Positions 43,393-53,196 of a stretch of 64,000 nucleotides of DNA are shown here, in pieces. The translations under genes were made by a program, and so were the position numbers. How positions within the stretch are numbered: position 1 is the stretch's first letter; every line of letters begins with the position of its first letter. Where the stretch lies: contig VDMD01000001.1 of assembly GCA_007026445.1 (NCBI GenBank), forward strand, positions 3,844,001 to 3,908,000, given 5' to 3'. Below the pieces are notes generated by a model. The model was not told where the DNA came from, ran no database searches, and worked only from the letters and a program-made list of their open reading frames with translations. The DNA is from Schizophyllum amplum (lineage: Eukaryota; Basidiomycota; Agaricomycetes; Agaricales; Schizophyllaceae).

Positions 43393-43986
43393 TTAGGCAT
43401 CCGGCAGTCTCCCCATCCTCAACTGCACTAGGAGCAGAGCTTGGAGGAGCGCAGCGTCAAACTCCGTCTCGAGGTGGACCTCGCCACCGATGGGGGAAGG
43501 GGCTCGGGAATTCATCACGAGAATCTCGGGGGTGGCCGGGCGAGAGATGAGTTCAGGGGGCTCCGAGTCGGTGGGGGACGAGCAGCGGCGTCGGGAGAGC
43601 TCGAGAATCTCGGCGAGCTCCTCCTCAGATAAGGCCGGAAGGGTAAGCGTGACGACCTCGGGAGAGGCCTCGGGCTGGTCCTAGAATTCAAAGTAAGGAA
43701 AAGCAGGTGTCATGGCGGGAGCTGCACACACCTCCGGCGACGCAGCATTGTCGCGCGAGTCAGCCTGGTCCTTGGAGGAGGCTGCCTCAAGGCCAGCGGC
43801 GGAGGGCGGGATGTTTTCCTTGCCGACCTTGAGCGAGCCTTCGCTGCTAGCGCCTCCCTCGTCAGGTTTGATGGCCTTGGTGGCGCTTGCGAGCGTAGAG
43901 GCGTTGCCGCCGGTGGCGGAACGCAGGGGCCTGGGATCTGGTTAGCGACGATACCAGCCATCGACAAGAGCGACTCACGAAGACAT
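43393..43986 (-). CDS. Small low-complexity protein with KEN motif (gene E)
   Basis: Exons 43979-43986 (8 nt: ATGTCTTC), 43732-43930 and 43393-43680 encode 164 residues; introns are 48 and 51 nt, phases 2 and 0, as in gene G. An in-frame ATG 9 nt upstream (43995) would add MPL. It contains KVGKENIPPSAAG, a canonical-looking KENxxP, matching GKENTTP of gene G. The C-terminal half is VTLTLPALSEEELAEILELS, then SPTDSEPPELISRPATPEIL and an amphipathic end ETEFDAALLQALLLVQLRMG. No known domain. Relationship to G rests on the KEN segment, intron phases and promoter element. Confidence 0.65.
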
Positions 43987-44108
43987 TAAAGGCATAGGGA
44001 GGGGTCGTGGAAAAGTCGTGGCAGACAACACTCAAGAGGGTGGTCACAGACGGCCCGTTGGTGGAGTGAAGGGAAGAAGAAGAGTTAGCAGTCCAAGGTC
44101 CGCCCTGT

Positions 44109-44116
44109 CTTATATA
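44109..44116 (-). promoter_or_regulatory. TATA box of gene E
   Basis: GGGTATATAAG on the minus strand, about 125 nt upstream of the ATG. Confidence 0.65.
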
Positions 44117-44199
44117 CCCACCGGTGTCAGATAAGATAATCCGGGAAAAGGGATTGATCTGAAAGATCGCAGTATGGGCCGTCTGCTGTATGTATGTAT

Positions 44200-44209
44200 C
44201 GAACAATGG
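44200..44209 (-). promoter_or_regulatory. CGAACAATGG element of gene E
   Basis: Plus strand CGAACAATGG, about 90 nt upstream of the TATA box. Same decamer as for D, G and the 11229 gene. Confidence 0.5.
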
Positions 44210-45334
44210 ACAACTGGTGCGTCATTAATTGAGTGATCACAGGATTAATGCGCGCATTGCGCGTGCGGCGCGTGCTTAATTCGCTTTGTACGTATTCGAT
44301 GAAACCTGGTAAGTATAGATATGTTTGTTGAATCATGAATGAGGGCGCTACAAGGACAGACTCGGAGACACTGGAGCAGTGCCACAAACGTGTGAATGGT
44401 AGGCCGATGCAGAGAGGTCTATCACGAAGAGGTCTGTTAGGAAGTGCACCAGTGCTCACAGGGTTGCCCTGGTCCCAGTCTCGTCGAACAATCGTCGTTT
44501 TGGACAAGGCGGCGGTGTGCCGGCAGCTTCGGAGACTGTACAGTGTAGCGACGCAAAATGAATTCTGCAACGTGGCTCGTGAAATGAGTTTCACCGCCAC
44601 GTTCCACTCCAAAAGCGTGGGTGTCGCCAAGGTTACCAGCCCACGTGAGCCCATGACGGACGGAGCTTCGTTCTGTCGGAGGTTGCCGGACCCAGCTCGG
44701 AAGATGCCAGCACTGGCAGGCTTGGCAGCAGCACATCGGACTCACAATTGCCCCCGAACAGAAATGAGCGAGATCACAGCAGTTTCGGAAACGCCCTTGC
44801 TCGCTTGTGCGCGTCTCCCTACGCACCACAACTCTCATGGTAAAAGTACAAATGGCCACACGTCTGTTTGCAGGAGCGCGCCGCAAGATGATGCTCTTTG
44901 AGAGCACTAGCTAGGTTTGAACGAGACGAAACCTGGCGCCGCGCAACCCGACGAAGTTCTTTGCACCACGTTGTTGCCTCTCGTCCTCAGTCTGATCCTG
45001 CTGAAATTACTCTTTCACATAGCAGACTGTCCGTCCTTCCAATGACAGAGTCGAGTCCCGCGGGACGCATCTGGGGATCGCACACATATCGGAAGATCCC
45101 TTCAACGCTTCTGTATGCCGACAGTCGGCGTCCTCCTTCCATGGACCACGCGATAGTCCAACTTCGGGGCGGACAAAGACGCGCATCCGACCCAGTGACC
45201 TTGGCTATACACAGTCCGTGAGTCATCGGGTGCTCTATCGCGAGCAGTATACAGCTAGGTCTCGACCCCACATCCCACGGCTTATTGTACTCATATAGAG
45301 GCGCCCACGCTAACAGTTTGCTCGTGTCACCCTC
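44210..45334. other. Intergenic region
   Basis: Divergent region between gene E and the 45335 gene. Contains the GTGAAATGAGTTTCAC inverted repeat at 44579-44594, which has a counterpart upstream of gene F. No gene is supported. Confidence 0.45.
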
Positions 45335-46518
45335 ATGGCTCCCAACATCCCCAGTTACCTCCCGCCGTACGACGGCTCCAAGCGCCCTCAAGCGCCACCC
45401 TCTGGCGCGATACGTCAGGCGATGTCCGTTGTCGCAGAGAAGAAGGCTCAGGATCGCAACAAGGACAAGCTTACGAATTCTCCGACGAGGAGCGTCCACT
45501 CGCAAAATTCCAATCCATCATCGACGAGCTCTCCTGTGCCAAGCATCGCGTCCTCGGGCTCGACAGGTCATGCGATTGCAATCACCCGCTCTGCTCAAAC
45601 TCAACAAACGGCACCTGCTCCATCACAGGCAGACGCCGACTCGGAGAGGACCAAGCAGCGTTACAGACAGAACCTCCAAGCAGTCGCTCGTCTGCCAGAC
45701 GATGGACTGGGTCATATCGCGGAAGAACCACGAGGCAGTAGAGTCGGCGAGGTACGCAGTTGACGCTAAGCTCACTTATCGCGAGAGACTGATCAGCGCC
45801 CATTTCATTCCAGAGCACCTCGAGCGGTACAGCAACCAATAAGCAGGAGCCTACAAAGCGACGGTCGTGGCTTTCTCGGTTCGGGGGACACGGCTCATAC
45901 GGAGAGAGCGGGGAAAAGTCGCGCGTCACCCAGGTGCGCTTTCTGCAGGGTTGTCTGCCTCCTGATCTTTCCTACTTATCAGCTTGCTCAGACCAAAGAT
46001 TTTGCATACGCACCGTCGGCCACCGACTCCAGCAGCTCGGGCGGTAGGACGGCTAGGGACGGTGATTACGGCGGACGGTCTGCGCCAGCGCCTTGGTCAG
46101 GCCGAGACGGCGGGCAAGACCCGTATGCTGCACCACGGGCGGAGCAACTTCCTGAACCCATCGGTCCCAGGTCTATCCTATACGAACTCGATCGCCCGCC
46201 GCTTCAGGATCATAGGCAATCATTTGATCCTGAGTACGCTTATGCGCACGGGCGAGGCTTTGATGGCCGCCCTCGCACGCATCCGACTCCTCATTTCGGA
46301 GGCGAGGGCGCGTCGGGTATGGTACGCCAACCTGGTTCTCCCAACGACGGGCGCTACGAATCGATGTACGGGTCGGGGCCTTATGAGTACCAGTCGTCGA
46401 TGTTGAAGGTACGTGATGCGGTGGGTATGGCCGCGATGTTCTTGCAGGCTGACGTGAGCGACAGAACGAGCAGCGATCGCAGGATAAGAAGAGCAAGTCG
46501 AAGACCAAGAAACAGTGA
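45335..46518 (+). CDS. Disordered protein of unknown function (exon structure partly unresolved)
   Basis: The start MAPNIPSYLPPYDGSKRPQA and the 3' half are clear. Exons at about 45815-45931 (STSSGTATNKQEPTKRRSWL), about 45983-46408 (LAQTKDFAYAPSATDSSSSG to YEYQSSMLK) and about 46465-46518 (NEQRSQDKKSKSKTKKQ) join in phase 0. Between about 45460 and 45780 the best coding signal moves to other frames: AYEFSDEERPLAKFQSIIDE, then after a probable intron (GTCATG...ATCACAG) VCQTMDWVISRKNHEA. The exact 5' exons are therefore uncertain, and a frameshift cannot be excluded. No domain is recognised; Gly/Pro/Tyr-rich and basic at the C-terminus. Confidence 0.5.
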
Positions 46519-47427
46519 ATACGATCATCGATATTTCCCGTCGACGCACGTCGCCACCCTCGACACCTTTCCTTCACTTCCAGGCCCTTGGCCACTCTAT
46601 TGTTTGCGCCATCCTATTGTTTGCACCCGGGTGTTGACCCTGATGACGAGACTTTGGTCGCTTCGGCGTATGTTTTTTGCCATTGTACACGCTTTGTTTG
46701 TTTGACGACCCTATGTGTAATCCTCTCTGATTTACGACGATCACAGCACGCTCTAGCGCCTCGGGATATCTATGCATTTTTTCTTCAATACCTCAGGACC
46801 TCAAGTAAACTAGGCGACGTCCTTCGACGCTGTCATCCGAAGTATCCCATCGTTCAGATTTCTCGGTTCGAACTAGCTGGGTGAAAATGTCATGTGCCGG
46901 GCACGCACCCGCAAGTGTGGCGCTCGCCGGACGCGGTTCTTCTTCTCACGATCCAGTGTGGTAGCTCCTCTTGTAGTTAAACACGCTCTGCAGCCGTTTC
47001 AGGAGCAGCCACGCCCTCGCAAGCATCGCGACTTGATTGGTCCGTGAATGTCTGTAGATCTCATGTTCATTGTTCACTGAATGCCAGCGATACCTGCGTC
47101 GGCTGATACAATGCATTGACCCACAGTGCCACACAAGGCTGTCTTATCGACGGTCAAGAAATTGACGAAAGAAGCTTGCACAGCTCTGGGTGACCGCTAG
47201 GCCACAAGTCAATGAGCGGCACGCGCCGCGCGTGTGATGCTTGACTGGATAGGTAAGTAGGTGACCTCATTTTCCACAGCCCTACACCACGCTGTCCAGC
47301 ACTGCGCAGCCTCTTCATACCCTACTCCTGTATATCACCAGCGTGCCCCGTCCCTCCTTCCTTCCTACGCTCATCCGTCGCTCCCTCCGACGCCGAAACC
47401 TGCCGGCGTTCGTCCAACCGAGTCGAC
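46519..47427. other. Intergenic region
   Basis: No supported gene. A TTCATTGTTCACTG (about 47067) resembles the ACAATG element of other promoters and lies about 350 nt upstream of the next gene. Confidence 0.45.
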
Positions 47428-48414
47428 ATGGATCAGCGAATGTGGCCAGAACGCGATCCCGCAATCAACCAACAGCTTCAGGATGTCGTGAAAGACGAGA
47501 CGCTCACTGTTGTCCATGAGGCCTTTTATCAGTGGCTTGATAAACGGAAGGACAGGGGCACTTCCGAGCTGCAAAGCCTACGGGAGGTCTCAGCCGCAAC
47601 GACAGACTATATGCTGTCCTTGTCACACTCGGACAGTGGTTGCTCTCGGGCCCCAAGTCTGCGGCCATCATCGACAAGGAATGATGGTGACAGCTCATTA
47701 CCGACACCCGTTTATCAGGCGCTCTTCAGCTCCCCGACGCTGCCTGTGCCATCACTGCCTGCGACTCGGCTCCCGCCGGGTGGCACGGCCCCTTTCCCGC
47801 GCGATCTTCAGGCAGTCAATGTTTTCGGTCAATCAGGATTATCTATGGGTCCTCTATACCTCCAGCCTGCCCCAGGGTATCTCGACACATCTTCCTATAT
47901 ACTACACGGAGACCAGGTTTGTCCGTCTATTGCGCCATGTTCTACACACGCGTGACCGATGTTAATTTTATATTCTTCAGAGCAGTGACGTGAGTTCCTC
48001 ATACGTTGCTTCCTTTCGCCCCCTGGCAGTGCCATTTGACATCGAGGAGGTTTCTTCGCCGGATTGTATAATCGACAACACATACTTGGTGTGTCGGCCA
48101 TTCGTCCATTATATTATCTACGCACGCGCAGCTGATATCCATTCTCGTTTTTACAGTTCAATGGCATCATGCATGGGACCCCCGACCGATATACAAGTCC
48201 GTTTGCAGTTCAGACCAGTGGCATCGACATGAATGAGGCCCCCGACCAGGTAGAATCCGCGGAATCGGAGGATATTCACCCAATGTCAGACGAGCAACGC
48301 CTCATTGCGTGTCTTCGCGAAGCCGCCAGTCTCGCGTCAAGCGTCCAGCCATCGCCGGAGGAAGCCCATCTTATCCGTCAATTCACGTCTTCTGTCGCGG
48401 CCGCGCTGCAGTAG
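47428..48414 (+). CDS. Protein of unknown function
   Basis: Exons 47428-47916, 47981-48088 and 48157-48414 encode 285 residues, all junctions phase 0. The start is MDQRMWPERDPAINQQLQDV; the first ~45 residues look helical (VHEAFYQWLDKRKDRGTSEL). The middle is Ser/Pro-rich. The C-terminus SDEQRLIACLREAASLASSV and PEEAHLIRQFTSSVAAALQ is again helical. A 9-nt exon 2 is possible if a GTGAGT at 47990 is used, but reading through keeps the frame. No domain is recognised. Confidence 0.6.
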
Positions 48415-50387
48415 CGTCAACCTCCCATACCGCCTTCGAGAGGTTGGCATCATGGGATTCGGCTATTCTACAACCGGACGCTGATGAACTTGCGGAGGGA
48501 AGCAGTCTGAGGGATGGAGGGGAAGGAGGCGGTCGAGGAATTGGCGGTATACTGTCAAGGACAGGTTCACAGCGGCCGGGCGTTTCCAGGGAGTCGAAAA
48601 GTAGAATAGTTCACGGACCAACTACGTGGCATACATAGTCCCATCATGAAAGAGCCGGGATAGTTTGTGGAGTAGCTACTTAGTATCACAGCTCGTCGCA
48701 CGGCATATGAAACGTCAAGTGGCAGTGTCGATCTTCTGTAGATGCGACGTAGGCGACCTGCCGACCTCGATTATCTTCGTCCGGTATGTAGATGAGTCGT
48801 GAGACCGCCAAGAAGCGTTCGGTCGTATTTTGGTGGGGCTCGAAGAAATGATCGCGCAGGAATAGGTCCCAGCAGATCGAGGGCGCCGTACAAGCCAGAC
48901 GAATCGTGCAAGTCAAGTGAGCCGCGGATTGAATAGAATCTGGCGCGCGCAAGTCGAGTCATGTAAGCCGGGTCGTTCACACAAGTCGGGTCGTTCACGC
49001 AAGTCGAACAGGCCACGTGAGTCAATCAGATTGCGCGCCCAGCCGCCTGCGGAAGGTGCACAATCTCCTCTCACTGCAAAACTTCGTCAGCGAATGGATG
49101 AATGTAGTACGACTGACCTTGCACGCCCGGCCCACGGCGTCCTTCAAAAGTACGAAGGCCTCAGCTGCAGCGGGAACGCCCCTCACACTCATACAATAAA
49201 GTGAGCGAGCCCATCGTCTTTGGCGAGCATGTTCGTCGAAGCGACGAGATAAAGCGTTCGAAAGTGCCCGGTCGCACTGAAGGGATAAACTCGCGGTACC
49301 GGCGACGCAGCGAATAAATCGATTGGAAGGCATAATCAAAGCAGATCGTGCATAGAATCACCCGCAAAATCACCCGTTTGAGAAAGGCCAATGGTGCGCA
49401 GGATGTTGTGCCACTGCGAGGAAGCACGTTTCGTCAGCATGATGTCTAGGAAACAAGATGCATGACGGCTCACCGCGCGATACGCTGCACGCAGTCGCGG
49501 CGTAAGCAACGCACTTGACGAGGGCCTCCGCGTCTGTCGCTACAATGAGGCATAGAGCTTCGGTGGACAAGCTCAGCCTCGCAGGTGGGATGCCCTGCGT
49601 CCACCGTGCGCGCGTACGTCTGAGCAATGGAGAGACGTCGTCTCGGCGCTCCAGTTGTCATTGTAACCTGTTTCCAGTCCGCCTTGGCGAGGTGAGTTGC
49701 GCGCGCGGGCGACAAGTGATGCGGAAACACTTGAAGACAAAGAGCTCTGGCGATGAGTAGAGAGCACAGGACGAGTAGCTTTGCGCGATAGAGCGCAGCT
49801 TCGAGACCGGCAGGGCGCGTATTCGGCTATTCAATTGAAGGAGATCGGCCAGGGAGGCAGTGAGCAGCGAGAGTCTCTTGGAGCGCCGGAAGCAAGCCGC
49901 ACCAGGAAGACGTAGCACAGTCGGACAGGCGGCTCGATGAGCTCACCAGGCTGACCTCAGTATACAGCTTCGTGGGGTGTGCTGGTAGAGTGAGCTGCTT
50001 GACAGTGCCCATCCGACTATCCGAGACGCCCTTTCGACCCGCGTCGGGTATGTTGACGGTTCCGCCCTGGTCTGACCCTGGTTTGACCCTCCGCGCCGCC
50101 GCCTGAGCGAGAATCTGTCCGTGCGCCGAAGCGGAGAGAACATGACGGGAAACGCCGAGGTGCGCAGTTTGCCGCGGTCCGCAAGCGCTGTGACGCAGCC
50201 GCCGGCGATAATGGATGACATCATCGTTGACTGAGCTCTCATATTCGTCGTGTGCGCGCGCCATGGCGCGCTCAAATCTCTTCCCCCCGATCGCGACAAT
50301 TTCTGCTCTCTTGCCGCCACCAGGCTTAGCGAAAGCCATCACTCGCAGCCGCCTAGTCTACTCCCCCGCGCAGCTTAGCCCAACGAC
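48415..50387. other. Gene-poor region, about 2 kb
   Basis: No supported gene. It contains short degenerate repeats of GTCGGGTCGTTCAC type at 48962-49005 and a 16-bp perfect palindrome at 50256-50271. Confidence 0.45.
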
Positions 50388-51750
50388 ATGCCCGACATTG
50401 GCGTCCCACACGCGCACCGGCACCACTGGTACTATGTCTGGTTCCCCCTCGCCGCCGCCTTTGCATGGTTCGCGACGCTATGGGCGTTGCTGATCACGGT
50501 GCGTAATACATGTTCTGCATACTTGCCTAGCCCGCTCACACGCGCACACAGTGGCTAGCCTCGGGGCGACCACACTACGTCTCCCAGGATGGCAACATCG
50601 CCTACATCTCCGACGTAGGCGCCGATATTTTAAAGCCGCTCTTCATTGTCGGGTGCTGCTTTACTGGCATCGGCTTTGTATTGTCACTCGTCGCCGAGCG
50701 GTGGTTGCGCCACTCGGGACGGCTCGTGCCCAACATGCGCAAGCGAGAGAAGGTGCGCGCCCGCCAGCCACGCGTCACGGCTGCGGATGTCTAACACTTC
50801 TGTGCCCCAGGTGTTCTCCATCCTCGCCATTCTGGGCAGTGTCATCGGCGGGGCAGGGTTGATCTTGCTAAGGTACGGGGTGCACACTGGCGTGCATGAT
50901 CTCCGATCGCTGACTAGCGCCATAGCATCTTCGACACGAAACGCCATACCACCCTCCATCGCTTGTTCCTGCTGATCTTCATTGTGGGAGTTGCACTGAG
51001 CGCGATATTCACGATCGTTGAGGTACGTCCGACACACCCCGTCGCCCTAGATCCACTGTTATACTCATTTACCAATCAACCTCCCAGTTCCGCTGGCTCG
51101 CCAAAGACCTCCCCTACCTGCGCAAGATCAAAATGTCCTACATGATCAAGTCCGTCCTCGCCACCGTCCTCATCGTGCTCGCAATTGCCTTCGGTATAAC
51201 GTTGTACTATTACAATGATGTGGGAGGTGAGTATTTGGGCCATAGCATATCCTCCTTCGTCTTTCCCTCGCCCTCTCCTTTGTCTTTCCCTCACCCTCTC
51301 CTTTGTCTTTCCCTTGCCCTCCCCATTGTCTTCCCCGACCCTCCCCCGTCATACTTATCATTCTCCAAAAACAAACTAACCCACCCCTTCCACCAGCCAT
51401 CCTCGAATGGACGATCTCCTTCCTCTACACGTTCTACCTCCTCACCTTCTTTTTCGACCTGCGCGCGAGCCGGCACGTGAGGAAGGGGGAGTTGTTGTAT
51501 TTGAAGGTGAGTGTCTGGTGCTGTAATTACAGTGTGTTCTTGCGATGTCGGTGCTTCCTCGACAATGTGGAGACTCCCTCGACGGCGGGGCTCTCCCTCG
51601 ACATCGTGGACGCTCTCCCTCGGTATCACAGAGGCTCTACCTACCCCCCAAACCTCCAAGAAATGAGCATAAGAGCTGACCGACCATCCTTAGGACGTCA
51701 ACGGCGTGCAGAATGGCCTTCAGCATCCTGTGCACGCGCAGGTGGTATAG
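50388..51750 (+). CDS. Frag1/DRAM/Sfk1-family membrane protein
   Basis: Exons 50388-50498, 50552-50752, 50811-50872, 50926-51022, 51088-51226, 51397-51506 and 51694-51750 encode 258 residues; all phases close. Six hydrophobic segments are visible: WYYVWFPLAAAFAWFATLWA, LFIVGCCFTGIGFVLSLVAE, VFSILAILGSVIGGAGLILL, LFLLIFIVGVALSAIFTIVE, SVLATVLIVLAIAFGITLYY and TISFLYTFYLLTFFFDLRAS. This topology, with YISDVGAD after the first segment, fits the Frag1/DRAM/Sfk1 family, whose yeast member Sfk1 acts at the plasma membrane in PI4-kinase and lipid asymmetry control. Introns 5 and 6 are long (170 and 187 nt). Confidence 0.85.
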
Positions 51751-52496
51751 AGGGCGCGAAGTTATCGCAACGAGGGACCGACAACCACCCTATCATATGT
51801 ATTATCACCATAGCAAAGAAGCGAACGCGTACGACGACGAGAATATCTATATCTTGGGCTCGGCTTCGACGGGCCAGGGCTCGCTTCGACGGCCCAGGAC
51901 TCACTTCGACGGGCCAGGGCTCGCTTCGACGACCTTGCTTGCCGCGAGTCCGATATACCCGCCCGCCCATGGACCTACCATTACACGCGCCTCCATTACA
52001 CGCCCCTTCCATTACACGCGCCTTTCAAATCACTTCACGCCCTCCGTCTCCCAAATACGGGCCTGCCGTCTCCCAAATTCACGCCTGCCGTTTGCCACCC
52101 ACTGTGTATTCTACGGAATCGTTACTCTACCGGCACTTTAGATAGTCAAGTATATATAATACTATGCTGCGAAAGAATCTGCATGATGATGCATATGGGT
52201 CGAGCGTGAATCGGTTGTGAGTTGAGCGTGAGTCGGCCGTGAGTTGGTACCGCCAGGCTCGTAGGTCAGACCCTACCTTTATGAGAGGCGGGGAGTAAGT
52301 ACGAGCTACACAGGTCAGGGTCGGACGACGGACACTTTTGTCATGCAAAGAGGTCGTCAAACTGCGTACTAGTCCAGTCCAACTGTGTCTCGTGCAATGA
52401 TCAATAAGTAGGGACAAAAGGGTTACAGGGACAAAAGGCTTACACGTCTGTCCAATCACTGTCCTTGATCAGAGGATAGTGACCGACACACGTAGT
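51751..52496. other. 3' flank with short tandem repeats
   Basis: Contains the 20-bp tandem repeat at 51865-51931 and, further on, short reiterations of CCATTACACGCGCC (about 51968-52015) and CTGCCGTCTCCCAAAT (about 52045-52095). No gene is supported. Confidence 0.5.
51865..51931. repeat. 20-bp tandem repeat, 3.35 copies
   Basis: TTCGACGGGCCAGGGCTCGC repeated at 51865, 51885 (three mismatches) and 51905, with a partial copy at 51925. Confidence 0.85.
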
Positions 52497-52566
52497 GCAT
52501 TAAGGGGGAATCGAACCCCCGGCGGGTCGATGGCAACGACCCAGGTTACCACTACCCCATTAATGC
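52497..52566 (-). tRNA. tRNA-Gly (anticodon GCC)
   Basis: Minus strand, 70 nt, no intron. The acceptor stem pairs GCATTAA with TTAATGC. The D-arm region is GGGGTAGTGGTAACC, the anticodon arm GGTCG-TTGCCAT-CGACC with anticodon GCC, and the T arm has GGGTTCGATTCCC. The A and B box promoter sequences are intact (TGGGGTAGTGG, GGTTCGATTCC). Confidence 0.93.
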
Positions 52567-53196
52567 TTAGAAGGAGGAGGAAAGTGATGATTACAGGTTG
52601 TCCATTAGTAGATGAATGCTAAGTAGAGCGCAGAATGGTACTGTAGTCCTGTGGAGAGAGAAGTAGAAGACGACAGGGGGCCGGGAGGCATGACGCAGGC
52701 TGCAGCTGATAGCGGTTATGATTTCGCAGCAGGATTGGACGAAGACATGCGCGAAGGACAGCGACTCGGAGAGAGGTAATTATCGGTGAGGGCGTCCTGT
52801 ACAGTGTTGGGCGTTCATTCATCCTGATCATGCGGCTTCGAAGGCATGAGATGGCGAGAGAGACCCTGGGATGAACGTCGAAGCAGCGAACGTGTCGCAT
52901 GACGTGGCTCTTGGCCCCGTCGCTGCAGCACGAGGTACGTCGACAGCATGGAGGGTAAGGAAGCGCCCTACAGAGGCATAGCAGATATATCCGAGGCTTC
53001 AACGGCGCCAGCACAGCACAAGTAGAAGCAATGGGCCGCCTCGCCAAGCCGTGGCGGAAGAGAGCAAGACGCGTCCGGATCTTCGGACCGAACCGTCGCG
53101 TTCTTTGTTCTCCACGGAGCCCCTCACGCGACGCGGTCACCTGTCCCCCATGCTCTGCCGGCCCCTCATCGCGGCTGTACAAAAGGAAGAACATGG
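52567..53196. other. Intergenic region
   Basis: Upstream of the beta-mannosidase gene. No clear TATA box or coding exon. Confidence 0.45.

Noticed and set aside
48686..49730. Several 60-100-codon minus-strand frames
   Set aside because: Overlapping, without shared codon bias or domains; region contains short degenerate repeats.
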